The notes beneath the pieces are model-generated. The model worked only from the letters and a program-made list of their open reading frames with translations. It did no database searches and was not told the DNA's origin. Shown piece by piece: positions 1 through 10,541 of a DNA stretch of 64,000 bases (position 1 is its first letter; each line of letters begins with the position of its first letter). Origin of the DNA: Amorphophallus konjac. Its lineage: Eukaryota > Streptophyta > Magnoliopsida > Alismatales > Araceae. The DNA is taken from the NCBI GenBank assembly GCA_022559845.1, contig CM040124.1, forward strand, positions 73,803,491 through 73,867,490. The letters run 5' to 3'. The position numbers were made by a program, and so were the translations under genes.

Positions 1-2130
1 ATACTCGGCTATGTTATTTGTGGCAGGAAAAGAGAGTTGATAAGCGATAGGGATGGTCACTCCTTCCGGAGTGAGGAGAACAGCGCCGATTCCACGGCCT
101 TGAGAATTAAAAGCACCATCAAAATGAAGAGACCAAAAAGGAAGATGAGTGATTACAGCCAAGTGTTCATCGAGAAACTCATCCTTGATTGAATCAGAGC
201 GAGGGATAGGAGAATGAGCGAGGTGTTCAGCAATCGCGTATCCCTTGATCACTTTCTGAACAACGAAGGAGATATCAAATTGGGAGAGAAAGCTCTGCCA
301 GTGAGCTAATCGGCTAGAAAGAACCGACTTTTTTAAGAGGTAACGAATTGGGTCCATTCTAGAGAATAGCTTAACCTCATGGGCAAGGAAATAGTGTTTA
401 AGTTTCTGAACTACCCACACTAATGTTGCGCAGGTCTTCTCCATGGCAGTATACTTAGATTCAGCAGGGTTGAACAACCTTGAAAGGTAGTATGCCGCCC
501 TTTCCCTTCCTTCATCATCCACCTGAGCCAGAACAGCTCCTAGGGAGTCCTCAATAACAGAAATGTATAGGATCAGGGGTTTCCCAGGGACGGGTGGTTG
601 CAGAACCGGGGGATTAGAAAGATATACCTTAAGATCCTCATAGGCCTTCTGACATTGTTCATTCCATTCAAACTTAGCTCTCGCCTTCAACAATTCATAG
701 AATGGGCGGCATCTTTGCGAATGTTGAGATATGAACCTTCTGATGAATTTCAAGCACCCAATCAAACCCCTGAGTTTAGTAATGTTCTTAGGTGGCAGCA
801 TCTCCGTAACGGCCTTTGTTTTATTTGGATCAATCTGAATCCCCCGTTTACTAACTATAAACCCAAGCAATTTCCCTGATGCGACTCTAAATACATATTT
901 CTTTGGATTCATCTTCAATTTGTACTCCCTAGCCCTTTGCAACACGTTGGCTAGAATGGCGGGGTATTCTTCTTTGGACCTCGACTTTACCAGGATATCG
1001 TCCACATAGGCTTCCATATACACATGCATCATGTCGTGGAAGATAGCCATCATTGCCCGCTGGTATGTGGCACCTACATTCTTTAATCCAAACGGCATAA
1101 CGACATAGCAGTACGTGCCCCAGGGCATGGTGAAAGAGGTCTTCTCTTGATCCTCGGGAGCAAGACGGATTTGATTGTAACCAGAATACCCATCCATGAA
1201 TGAGAGGGCATCATACCCAGCCGTGTTGTCCACCAACACGTCAATGTGAGGAAGCGGGAAATCATCCTTCGGACATGCTTTATTTAAGTCCCTAAAATCA
1301 ATACAGATCCGAATTTTTTCATCCTTTTTCATTACTGGGACTATGTTCGCCACCCATTGCGGATATAAAACAACTCTAATAAATCTGGCCTTATGCAATT
1401 TATTGACTTCTTCCTTTATGCTCAAGGCCATTTGCGGGTGGAACCTTCTTGCCTTTTGTTTAACGGGTGTTGCCCCTGGTTTGAGAATAAGTCGGTGTTC
1501 AACCAACGTGGGGTCAAGACCCGGCATGTCCTCATAGGACCAGGAAAATGAATCGTTGTACTCTCTCAAAACCTTGATCAGCTCTTCTTCAACTTGAGGA
1601 GGGAGATTGGCAGAAACAATTATGGGCCTGGGGTCCTCTTCCATTCCAAGGTTGATCTCTTTAGTGGGCTCATCCACTGACGTCGATGGTTCATCAAATC
1701 TCTTTAATCCATGTGCGTACAGATCGGCAGTGTCATCAACATTGCCTTCCTCATCATCGGCTGGGTCCTTCTCATCTATGACTTCATATACACCTAACCC
1801 GTCATTGCTCCACACCCCTTCTAATTCCTCATCATCTTCTAAAACAATTGCGGTCTCTACAAACTCAGGGCATTTAAGAAGGGTATGACATCTCTGGGCT
1901 AAATCTTGGAGGAACCTATCTAGGACGGATCTAGAATGACGAACCACAGGGTGCGCCGCAGATGTGGATGGGCTGACTAAACTAGAACTAGATTCTACCC
2001 CAACTAATTCTACCAACCTAGGAGACTCTGCAGAATGTACATTTAACCTAGGCGACAAGAGATCTACTGGGAAAGGAGCAGGGGTCTCGTCCCCCTGGGA
2101 AGACGGGCAGAACATAGCGTAATCCTCCAT
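1..2130 (-). CDS. pol: Pol: reverse transcriptase, RNase H and archaeal-type RNase H (partial, element A)
   Basis: This frame is open from an ATG at 2130 (open upstream to a stop near 2180) to the window edge, about 710 codons, with no stop where I translated it. It copies element RNA into DNA in cytoplasmic particles. An acidic linker (about residues 70-160) precedes FSWSYEDMPGLD near residue 194, typical of Tat/Ogre. The RT core follows with CIDFRDLN, FMDGYSGYNQI, MPFGLKN and catalytic AYVDD (YVDD at residues 375-378). The ancestral RNase H follows (AVLAQVDDEG near residue 532). A second, archaeal-type RNase H starts with HFDGAFNSQG near residue 670 and is cut after NNIAEY. Integrase would follow. 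The intact frame beside a broken gag suggests modest age. RT identity is certain; lineage is very likely. Confidence 0.93.
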   Translation of the reverse strand, partial: MEDYAMFCPSSQGDETPAPFPVDLLSPRLNVHSAESPRLVELVGVESSSSLVSPSTSAAHPVVRHSRSVLDRFLQDLAQRCHTLLKCPEFVETAIVLEDDEELEGVWSNDGLGVYEVIDEKDPADDEEGNVDDTADLYAHGLKRFDEPSTSVDEPTKEINLGMEEDPRPIIVSANLPPQVEEELIKVLREYNDSFSWSYEDMPGLDPTLVEHRLILKPGATPVKQKARRFHPQMALSIKEEVNKLHKARFIRVVLYPQWVANIVPVMKKDEKIRICIDFRDLNKACPKDDFPLPHIDVLVDNTAGYDALSFMDGYSGYNQIRLAPEDQEKTSFTMPWGTYCYVVMPFGLKNVGATYQRAMMAIFHDMMHVYMEAYVDDILVKSRSKEEYPAILANVLQRAREYKLKMNPKKYVFRVASGKLLGFIVSKRGIQIDPNKTKAVTEMLPPKNITKLRGLIGCLKFIRRFISQHSQRCRPFYELLKARAKFEWNEQCQKAYEDLKVYLSNPPVLQPPVPGKPLILYISVIEDSLGAVLAQVDDEGRERAAYYLSRLFNPAESKYTAMEKTCATLVWVVQKLKHYFLAHEVKLFSRMDPIRYLLKKSVLSSRLAHWQSFLSQFDISFVVQKVIKGYAIAEHLAHSPIPRSDSIKDEFLDEHLAVITHLPFWSLHFDGAFNSQGRGIGAVLLTPEGVTIPIAYQLSFPATNNIAEY

Positions 2131-2272
2131 TGACAGCTCAGTTTTAAAATTGGCATTTTTTTTGGATGTCGGAGGTGATCATGCAACAGGAAGAAGAAGA
2201 CGGGGGTGGAGGGAGTTGCATGGGAAACAGATCGGGGAAGATGCAATCGAAGAATGGGTCGGAAGATGAAAA

Positions 2273-2866
2273 TCACATTTCGTGGAGTTGGGCAGCGGGG
2301 GAAGGAGGAGAAAACAGGGTTGATAAATCAATGGGTGGGCAGCGCCCACATGCACATGGCACAAACAGAATTTCAGGTGGTCTTTCCGTGAAGTATGGGT
2401 CGACCATAATCGGAGGAGAACGGGGAACAAACCCCAATTGTTGAAACAAGGAGGCAAGACGAGACGGGGACAAAGAAAAGGTAGTGATGGAGCTCCCCAC
2501 CTCCCGCGGCCTCTGTTGCACTAGCTCAGTCGGAGAATGCTTCACCAGCTGCATCTCCATCTTCTTCGGGCAAGCTTTTTCTTCTTGGAATAGCTTCTCA
2601 AAGCAACTGCAAAAGTCTTCCATGTCACCCACCAGCCCCCTCGGTGGCGGCGGTGGGTCAGCAACAACATGGGCGGCATCAGTCTTCACGTCGGAACAGG
2701 ACGGCGGCTTCTTCAAAGTACCTAGCTGTAACGGGCCTTTCACAAAGTGTTGACGGTAGTCCCACGTCAGTGGCCCAGAGTCTCCCAGTATGGACAGTGC
2801 TGACTCCCGGTAGCCAAGGCCTCTCCGGCCCATGTTTCTACCTTTAGGTACGGGCTTAGTCCGCCC
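2273..2866 (-). other. Protease-RT linker region of element A (open frame or possible intron)
   Basis: This stretch continues the protease frame past a TAG at 2867-2869 and stays open to a TGA at 2273. The inferred peptide is proline- and serine-rich and matches no domain I recognise. The RT frame starts afterwards in another phase. In minus sense a donor-like AAAGGTAGAA lies near 2846, and a pyrimidine-rich tract lies at about 2187-2222, before the RT ATG. Ogre elements are known to carry a spliced intron between protease and RT, so this may be an intron instead of coding linker. Sequence alone does not decide. Confidence 0.5.
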
Positions 2867-3718
2867 CTACAATTGTGCGCTGAGGCCCAAGCCCGGCTGA
2901 TAGCCCAACTTTAAAATCATATGCCATCCTTTTGAATCTCTGATCTTGGACTTAATTTTGACATTCACTGGCGCAGTAGCGGGCTTGCGTGATGCATATG
3001 CCCATGGGTAGTTTAAGTCCATAATTGAAAGGATTGGCCTGTTGCTAGGCCACAAAGTGGGAAGAATCTTATCTGCAATTGTGTCAACTGACTGGACGGT
3101 GGAGATACTTTTCACCTTAACTACCCGTCCTTGGAATGGGAACTTAAGGCATTGGTGGACAGTTGAAGGCACAACATTCAAACTATCTATCCATGGACGA
3201 CCTAGAATTGCCTTGAACATTGGGTCTATGTCCAATACATAAAACTCCACATCCATCACTAAAGGCCCTAGCTCAGCCTGAACTATCACGACCCCATGGC
3301 AAGCTCGTCTGGAGTTATCATATGCCACAATCGTGGTCGGTGTTGGTCTAAGCATATCTTCTAGAATGTTGCAGGCACACAGTGTACTTAGTGGACACAC
3401 ATTTATCGATGCCCCCGTGTCCACTAGGGCTGACTCAACTGCCACTTTGTTCAAGGAAATTGTAATGCAGAGTGGCATCTGCCGTGCCTCTGGGGGTGTC
3501 AGTTCTGACTCAGAGAATGAAATGGAAGGCCCCCTCGTGATAGTTGCCAACTCTGACGGCAAACTGTCTACCGCCACGTCCTCGCTAACCATAACCTTCT
3601 GTAGAAAAGCCCTAAGGGCGTCCTGATGTAGCGTGGACCTTCTAATCAATTCCAGAACTGATATCTTGGCTGGCATCCGGTCCAAGTGCTGTAGCAAGTC
3701 ATACTTCATGCCTGGCAC
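2867..3718 (-). CDS. Retropepsin-like aspartic protease (element A)
   Basis: The 283-codon frame holds the element's aspartic protease, which cleaves the Gag-Pol precursor inside the particle. The active site is ALVDTGAS near residue 100, and the distal ILGRPWI motif lies near residue 170, as usual in gypsy proteases. The C-terminal GYQPGLGLS resembles the G-patch-like tail seen after the protease in Tat/Ogre elements. The frame is continuous upstream with the proline-rich linker and the end of gag, interrupted by TAA at 3830 and TAG at 4358. It ends at a TAG (2867-2869) that interrupts an otherwise open frame, possibly CAG to TAG. The ATG at 3718 is therefore only the first methionine after an in-frame stop, not a demonstrated start. 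Confidence 0.88.
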   Translation of the reverse strand: MPGMKYDLLQHLDRMPAKISVLELIRRSTLHQDALRAFLQKVMVSEDVAVDSLPSELATITRGPSISFSESELTPPEARQMPLCITISLNKVAVESALVDTGASINVCPLSTLCACNILEDMLRPTPTTIVAYDNSRRACHGVVIVQAELGPLVMDVEFYVLDIDPMFKAILGRPWIDSLNVVPSTVHQCLKFPFQGRVVKVKSISTVQSVDTIADKILPTLWPSNRPILSIMDLNYPWAYASRKPATAPVNVKIKSKIRDSKGWHMILKLGYQPGLGLSAQL

Positions 3719-4357
3719 GGGGTCTACTTCTTCTGCTTCGACTGTTGAGGAAGGAACTTGAGGGTTGGGTGCAGATGCACCGGGGAAAGGGTAAGTTCTG
3801 TGGAATGGATGCCCGCTCCGGAGGGCGCATTATCGTGCCGGCATGGCATCAGATGGACTCCCGATTGACCCGGCAGGGTAAGGGGAAAGGGTGAAAATGG
3901 GGGTGAGGATGGCAGAGGCTGGCTTGGCGGGCCCTGGCGGAATGATGATCGGCGAAGGGTTAAATGGAGGGGTAATGATGGAGGGTATGGCGGGTGATGG
4001 TGGAAGGGTTGGCGGAATGGTGAGGAATGTGGTGGGTGCAATAGGTGAGTGGGAGAGGACAAGGGGTGGAGCGGTGGCCATGGTGGTGGGCCGGAGAATG
4101 GAAGGAACAGAAGGTGCGGGGAAGTTGGTGTGGTGGAAGGCCAAGAGGTGAGCGGGGGTCTCATCATCAAAAGACCACCCAGCATTAGGGGCTGGGCGGT
4201 GGACTGCATTCACTTGAGCCGGTGCCGGTGGTTGTTGTTGTTGTTAAGGAGCGGGCGGATGTTCTGGCCTGGGATTTTCATGAATCCCGAGGTCTTGGTG
4301 TTGTTGTTGCTGCTGTGGAAGTTGTTGTTGTTGGAGAGGTTGCTGGAACTGCTGCTG
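3719..4357 (-). pseudogene. Gln/Pro-rich gag-protease linker of element A
   Basis: Same phase as the gag C-terminus and the protease. The frame reads through glutamine runs (about 4240-4340) and a proline/threonine/isoleucine-rich stretch (3840-4150). It is interrupted by a TAG at 4358, a TAA near 4240 and a TAA at 3830, each one transition away from CAG or CAA. No domain is recognisable. It probably was a flexible spacer in a Gag-Pro polyprotein. The long frames on the opposite strand here are mirror images of this low-complexity coding DNA. Confidence 0.6.
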
Positions 4358-6232
4358 CTAAGGCGCCGCCTGCTGCGGCCTGGCTTCTCTTCTTCTTTCT
4401 TTTATGTCTTCAATCAATTTGTGCATTTGGGCCCAATCAATCCTCTGGCCCACATGCAGATCATACACTAGATCTCTGAACTGGTAGCATCTCTCTATGG
4501 TGTGCCCGGGCTGCCGATGGTATATGCAATACCTTGACTGGTCGGCTGCCGGATTCCAATTCTGACGCTCCGGAGTCAATTGAATGTCACCAGTGTACAT
4601 CAAGGCCGAAAAGATGTCAGGGAGTGTTTCTGGAAGTGGCGGGTAATTGACTCGCTTGGGTCCCGGCCGAGCAGGCCCATAACCAGCAGGAGGAGAGACG
4701 TTATGGTACTGGGGTGGCTGTTGAGGCTGTGGTGGTGGAGGTGGTTGTTGTGGGTGCTGAGGAGCTTGGAAAGTGGGTCGGGGAGCTTGTGGAGCGGAAA
4801 ACTGGGGGTTGCGTGAAACGGGGTGAAGCGGGCCGGTTAGAGAATTGAACAGCGTGGACCTGGTCATTGATTTGGACTCCCTCGGTAACTAGGCCCTGGG
4901 ATTTTTTAGTGGTTTTGGATTTCTGGGCCTCGAACAATGAATGAATGGGGGAGTCTCTGAACTGGGTTTGTATGAACCGGGCCCGGCTGTACAGCTGGTG
5001 CATGTTTGAAATGTCGTTCATTGCCAGGATACTCCGGAACGTCGGAGTAGCATTAAAAATCAGCAACTTTACTTTTTCTTCCACCGAGATCTGCCCAGGC
5101 ACATGCGAGGCCATCTGCCTCCATCGGTCTGCATACGCGGCAAAGTCCTCATCCGGCTTCATCTTCTCTGCAACTAGGTCTGTAAAGGAATACTCAGGGC
5201 CAACCCGATCCTGAAATATCTGGATAAACTTCTCCTTCACGGTCTTGAAACTTTCTGCCTCCTCCAGAGGCAAGGTGTAGAACCATTCAAGGGTGACCCC
5301 GTCCAAGGATCGGTGGAACAAATATGCCATAAAGTGGTCGTCGTGTTGGAACTGCGCCGATTCATAGAGGAACTCCCTGACATGAATAAATGGGTTGCCA
5401 TTCCCGTCATACTTCCGGTACATGGGGAGCTCAGACTGGGGAGGAAAGTGAATGTCCCTGAAGTTAGGAATGGGGACATCCGCTAGAGACTGCGGGCCAA
5501 CCCGCTTGTGGAGGAGGTCAATCTGCTGCTGCATGGCAGCCCATTTGTCAAGAAGTTCTCGTTCCCGGGAAGGAGGAGATACGGCAGGAAAGGCAGATCC
5601 AGAGTATGGAGCCGAAGGATAAACTAACTGAGGGGGCAGCCCATAAGATGGATAATGGGCCAGGGAAGGGCCCATATCCGCACGAGCCAATTGGGCGGCC
5701 CCTGGTTGCAGACGGACGAAATCAGCCGGGGCCACAAGGGCCTGCGGCGCTGGAGAGATGGTGGTGTAAGGATCAACATAAGGACTGGAGGGGATCTGAG
5801 TCTTCCCCTTATCAAGTGGCTGATGGGCCGAGGTGGAAGCCTGGCCCACTTCCGTAGTGGGGAGCCGGAGAACCTGAGGATGGATCGAAGTGAGATCAAT
5901 GGGGGCCGAAGAGGTGGCCCCAAATCCGGCAGCCGAAAATGTAGTGGCGGTAGTAGTCACACCATGAGAAGGAACTGAAGATGGAGCATCCGCCCCCTGC
6001 AGAGCTTGTCGAATAAGGTGAAGCTGGGTCAGATCAAGCTGGGCCATCATGTTAAGAATCTGATTGGCCGAATTCTGTGAAGAGGAGAGGGCTGAGAGCC
6101 CTCGATGACAATGGTCAAGAGAGGAGGGGCAGTACCCTCTCCCCCCTGCACATGGGCGAACCTAAGCGGGTCCTCGAGAAGTCCCAGAGAGAGAGAATCC
6201 TCATGGGAATGGGAGAAGTTGTAGGATGACAT
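4358..6232 (-). pseudogene. gag: Gag capsid/nucleocapsid of element A, broken by frameshifts
   Basis: Gag would build the particle and bind the element RNA. The likely start is the ATG at 6232 (MSSYNFSHSHEDS). The frame shifts near 6100 into the main 449-codon frame (6050-4701). That frame has a coiled segment (ELLDKWAAMQQQ) and then the Retrotrans_gag core: YRKYDGNG, FLYESAQF, FMAYLFHRSLDG, EWFYTLP, KMKPDEDF and ADRW. A second shift near 4860-4700 leads to the C-terminal frame (4867-4358). That part has a CYCIYHRQPGH-like knuckle remnant (C-x2-Y...H-x4-C), followed by IDWAQMHKLI and a glutamine/alanine tail. Element D carries a recognisable relative of the same core. The assignment is firm; the exact frameshift positions are approximate. 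Confidence 0.85.
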
Positions 6233-7479
6233 GGTGGGTGATGAGTCGAACAGGGAATTAAGATAGGAATGGAAATGCGAGCTGCCCCTAGGAGATGATC
6301 CTGAGAGTGTGAGGCAACTCCACATACACTAGAGCACCTGGGAAAAAAAGAAGCAAACAATCCTAACCAAGATCTAAACAATAATCAAGTAATGCACACG
6401 AGGGAGGGAAGGGATGAGAAGAGAGACAACCAAGTAAACACCCAAATTATGAATGATGCGCGACAGATTTTATGAATCTTTCCTCTTAGGACCTTAGTGG
6501 ATTGATTAAGATGTGAGTTCACTCAACCATGAAGTACCTAACCAGGGTGAGAAATGGGGAACTGGCTAACTCTAAAGGGACTCTCTCTCTCCCTGATGCA
6601 AGCCCTAGACTGGGGGTGGTAGGGTACAACCTACTCGGCGTCCGTGTGGGAATCCACGGCTCACGGGGACTTACGGGGGTCCTCAGCAAGGTCCCCTAGT
6701 CGGCTCCAAGGAATATGGAGACGAGAGGAAACCCTACCTCGGTAGGAATGTAACTACTAAGGAAGAGTGTGTATGATCCTAGGTACACCGGAGTGCATGC
6801 AAGAGTCTAGCCTAGAAACTAGCAAGCAATGGCAAACAAGTATGATGAATAGAACACACAATGACGTAGCAACAAGGAACAGTCAAAGGATACCAAAATC
6901 AGCACCAAATATCATGACAAAAATATGACATGGAAATGAAAATAAGGCCCGGGTGCACTATAGCACGGGAAGAACGGTCTCTGGGAGACCGCACAAGGAG
7001 GGCTATGGTCCAGTGAGGACCGTTCAATAGCAGGGGGTAGTACGACTAGCAGAATGACGAAATGAACCAAATGATGAAATGAACAGATGCAGGGAGGTAG
7101 GACGTACCTGGATGAACGTTCTAACATAGACCGTGGAATCTCTTGGACGGACCTGCAGAAACCACAGAATGCCAATGAAACTGACAGTGTCAAGACAGAG
7201 ACGTACCTGAGCCTGGAATTGGAGCGACCTGTAACAAACCATAGGAGTGTTGTACGGGCAGTATAGGACCGCTGGAAGCAGCAGGGTGGCAAAAGGGATG
7301 ACGATGTTTGTAGCGAAGAGCGGTGTGCCTTCAGCCGCAGAATGGATGGACGGCTCTGGGGGAACCGCGCAAATTCCAGAAGACAGAAACTAGCAAAGGT
7401 CGACCTGAAACCACTCAAGAACAAGAACTAACAAGCAAGAAGAGGGTCAGCAAGCCACTAACACGATAGGCACTAGGTG
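6233..7479 (-). other. 5' leader of element A, with short hairpins
   Basis: This is the non-coding stretch between the primer site and gag. It contains the roughly 45-base motif shared with elements C and G (6623-6669), and several 20-24 base inverted repeats with ACGG...CCG arms at 6973-6993, 7004-7024, 7316-7339 and 7350-7369. The frames found on either strand are short and unlike any known protein. Confidence 0.7.
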
Positions 7480-7496
7480 TCCCACCGTGATCGCCA
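7480..7496 (-). other. Primer binding site of element A (arginine-tRNA-like)
   Basis: On the plus strand TCCCACCGTGATCGCCA ends in CCA and has the geometry of a tRNA 3' end: T-stem CCCAC, acceptor CGTGATC, then GCCA. From memory this fits a plant arginine tRNA, and Ogre elements are reported to prime with tRNA-Arg. It lies ten bases from the LTR. Element C has the identical 17 bases at its own LTR. Confidence 0.75.
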
Positions 7497-7506
7497 AAAA
7501 AGAGTG

Positions 7507-9274
7507 TGTTGACATGTTTTCCTTCTTTCACCCGGCTTGAAAATCTCTCCTACCCCCTCGACTAAATCAACGTGAGAACTAAATGATCTGGAAGCAGGAG
7601 GGAATAGAAGTACGTGAACCTGTGTGATCACCACCAAGGCTCCGAACGTGATGAACACACCGTACCTTGGAAAGAAGAGGGAGACACTCGCCTTGAAACC
7701 AGCACTGGAAGGATGCGCGGCCTTGAAGGAACCGCCCTTAGGTTGTACGGCCGCACGACAGACCGCTCGTCCGTGCTGGGTGGAACACGGGATGAAGAAG
7801 CTGTGGAAGATGAACGGCTCTCAGATAACCGCAGGAGGAAGTAGTATGGCTTGTAATAAGCCGCACGTCCCAACGAACGGTCAGGAGGAAGCCGCCCAGC
7901 GCCGCCACGCCTTAGCTTGTAAGATCCAAACCTCCACCCTTTCCGACCGGCCAGAAAGGATGGGTCTCACGCTGGAAGGTTGCTGACCTGCAAAACACCG
8001 TGAAAAACACAAAAATGGACCCGATATTAGAACTGAAATGTGTAGTAAATGCCGAAAGAGAAGGAAACGAACACAACTAAATGAAGTGGGGGATACTTGG
8101 AGGTTTTTAAACCCCTAGGGGCGCCGAAAACATAGGAGGGTGTGTGTGAATGATGTATGGGAGTGAGAAACGTGGAAGAAATATAGAAAAAGTGATGCAT
8201 GTAAACAAAAGAAGACAACGGGACTAAATGAGATAATGACTCAAAACAAAACTACTCCCTGAATCGGAGGCCTATGTGGATGTAGAAGGCCCCCTCCCAG
8301 GTGGTAGGTCGCTCAAAGATTCGGCAGGACTTCGCCGTCGACCAAAATCTCCCCCCCCCCCTTTTCAAGCCCGGCCTCTAGGGTCTATTTATAGAGCACC
8401 TAAAGTCTTAGCTCGAAATTAGGATTTTCAACCAGTTTCAGATCGAGATTATCAAAGGTAAGTTATAGATATTCGAATTATCTCTCAACCAGAAGAAACG
8501 TCATCGAATTTGGTTCAGTATTCGCGGAGAAATGGTTGAAGGAAATTGGGGATAAATCCACGAGTGAAGAGAGAAAATCTGTTAAATCTTCAGAAGACGA
8601 GCAGTTAAACAGTCTCACGATAGACCACTCATCTATATGAGCGGCCAGTCCCGGGCCGTCCAACCCCGTCGGTGGAAATTCCATAATTCACATAATAATC
8701 CAAATTATCCGTTGAACTGGCCGAAAACTTCGCCATTGGACTCTCATGAGTTGAGCGGCTATTTGTAAGCCTTTTATGCATAAGAACGGTAAATAGACAA
8801 CCGTTCAATCCCTGTCGGTGGAAAATTAAAATAAATGAGACAATTAGATAATTATCTAAACAATCAACTGAGCTTAGGACTCTGGGACAAGAACGGTTAA
8901 TGTCAGCCTGCTCATCAAGTTGAACGGCTAATTATGGGCCGTATGAGATCATGTCGGTGATAATTCAGAAAATCAACTAAAATATCCCATAAATGTATGG
9001 ACGGCCCAAATACGACCGCACAAGTGTTGCGCGGCCAGGGATTGACCGTTCATGAATTGGACGCTTGAAATTTCATAAAAAAGATCAATTACCCAAAATC
9101 AAGGCCCATTAAGTCTTGAATTGAAGCAGACCTAGCCAGGGAGAGAGGCTACCCATAAAATAGGCCCAAAGATGCTGCCTGAAAATTGCCTAACGAGTGA
9201 TGGTCAACTTGAGGCATCAACAAATAATAGTAAAAGAAATGACTCAACTTATCGGTAAAAAATGGGTGTCAACA
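7507..9274 (-). repeat. 5' LTR of element A (1768 bp)
   Basis: Bounded by TGTTGACA and TGTCAACA, with the primer site just outside at the left. In minus sense a TATA-like CTATAAATAG lies at 8394-8385, beside a run of about ten C on the plus strand (8351-8362). A second core of the primer-site sequence (gtgatcacca, 7622-7631) lies 115 bases inside the LTR. Several ACGG...CCGT inverted repeats are present, for example 7812-7834, 8922-8945, 8999-9021 and 9029-9052. The partner LTR is outside the window, so age cannot be estimated. Confidence 0.85.
8385..8394 (-). promoter_or_regulatory. TATA-like box in element A LTR
   Basis: CTATAAATAG read on the minus strand, in the middle of the LTR where the U3 promoter is expected. 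Confidence 0.5.
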
Positions 9275-9855
9275 ATGTTCTCACATTATCTCTTATTTCT
9301 ACACTCGTCTTCATATCTTGTTGTTATTTTTGTTTTATCACATGTTTCATCGTATTTCCTTTATCTTATCTTCTAGAGCTAAAATGCTAATTACTTAAAC
9401 TTGCCTTCATGTTGATACGAAGATACCTACTGGGCAAGTGTGCTCATTCCCTATTTTTCTAATCCTTTTCAGGAAATTCGACTAGAACGGATTCAGATTA
9501 CTCGAATGACGGATCCGAGGGCGAGAGCGAGTGATGATCAAGAGAAGCCCTAGATAGTTTATAAGTCATGAGTCATACTATAATTAGGTTCCTTCATTGT
9601 AATAGGCGGTGAAGTCGATCATTTCATATAATTTTCTTTTTATTGAGTCTAGTAGTCAAAGAGAGTCAAAGTTAAGTATCTTTTGTAAACCTTGATTATT
9701 ATTGAATAAAGTTGAAATTTTGAGTACATTACCTTGTGCATTCCTCTTTTATGTGGATGTGTTATAGCGCTCTGATTGTCATTCTCGCTTGAGGCTTTAT
9801 TTGTCAGCTGTTCACGTTCCCGACTTAATTCTGCTACATATCTCGGGACGTGACA
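9275..9855 (+). repeat. Element H: 3' end of an older Tekay-like LTR
   Basis: The stretch aligns by eye with the last part of the G1 LTR (from about 58530): the shared blocks are TAGAGCTAAAATGCTAATTA, CCTACTGGGCAAGTGTGCTC, CGGATCCGAG, GAGTCTAGTA, and the final CGTGACA at 9849-9855. It is clearly more diverged than G1 is from G2. No primer site follows, unlike G1 and G2, so this is the end of a 3' LTR or of a solo LTR. Element A inserted into it, and its first part lies beyond the left edge. Confidence 0.8.
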
Positions 9856-10541
9856 CTCTCCTTCACAGGGACCACCTAGGGTTTGCCTCCTCTCAAGGCA
9901 CTGTCATCTCCATCTCAGAGATAAAGAAATTACCGTAAAATCTGCAATTGTAATTCATCATTAGTTGAAAAAGTGGGTTTACATGACTATTTATAGGAGT
10001 TAGGCTAAACCTAACCCTATTTTAACTCTCTATGACCCAAATACCGCTAGACTCAAGAAATAGTGCAAAATTCGCACCAAAATTTACAGAAAAAATAGAA
10101 ATACACGAATTTCACTCCAAGTGAGCCTAATAAAAGTTTCAAAAATAGGGACTTAATCCTATAACTTTAAATTATTAGACCTGACTCAAATAAAGATAAA
10201 ATACAAAATATAATGCCATCGACTGTGACGCCAATCGAGTCCGCCGTCTGATGTCACAAGTCTCCCTCCGCGTCCATCCCGAGTCCCATTTCTCATCACT
10301 GGGACTAAAAGCGTCATAGAAAACTTATTCAGACATCAATTCGAGACTAATTTATGCTGACGATGCAGCAACGCCATGGGGAATCCGAGACACATGTTCG
10401 ACTATGATCCGATGAGATTTAATATTAAAAAAGGGGACGAAACCCATAAGGGGTAGGTCCGACTCAAAGGGTTATCGGCCCCGAGGCGAGGTCAAATCAT
10501 GGATATGGCGGGGCAAACCCGCAGGCCCAAATCATACTCGC
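9856..10541. other. Unassigned flank between H and E
   Basis: No ORF or domain is seen. A TATA-like CTATAAATAG lies on the minus strand at 9996-9987, so the piece may be a decayed LTR in minus orientation. The last bases before E, ctcgc at 10537-10541, should be E's target duplication. Confidence 0.4.

Larger units (their letters stand above)
1..9274 (-). mobile_element. Element A: Tat/Ogre-type Ty3/gypsy LTR retrotransposon, 3' part cut off by the window edge
   Basis: Read on the minus strand the order is 5' LTR (9274-7507), primer site, leader, gag, protease, RT, RNase H and the start of an archaeal-type RNase H. Integrase and the 3' LTR would lie left of position 1. The LTR is bounded by the inverted ends TGTTGACA (7507) and TGTCAACA (9267). 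The RT block has the FSWSYEDMPGLD motif and a second RNase H, both known hallmarks of the Tat/Ogre lineage. It is inserted in an older Tekay-like LTR (element H). The bases beyond its end, atgtt at 9275, should be the target duplication, but the partner copy is out of view. The gag-protease frame is broken, while the RT frame is intact. Confidence 0.9.

Noticed and set aside
7480..7496. tRNA gene end
   Set aside because: Only the last 17 bases match a tRNA 3' end including CCA, which nuclear tRNA genes do not encode; it is a primer site.
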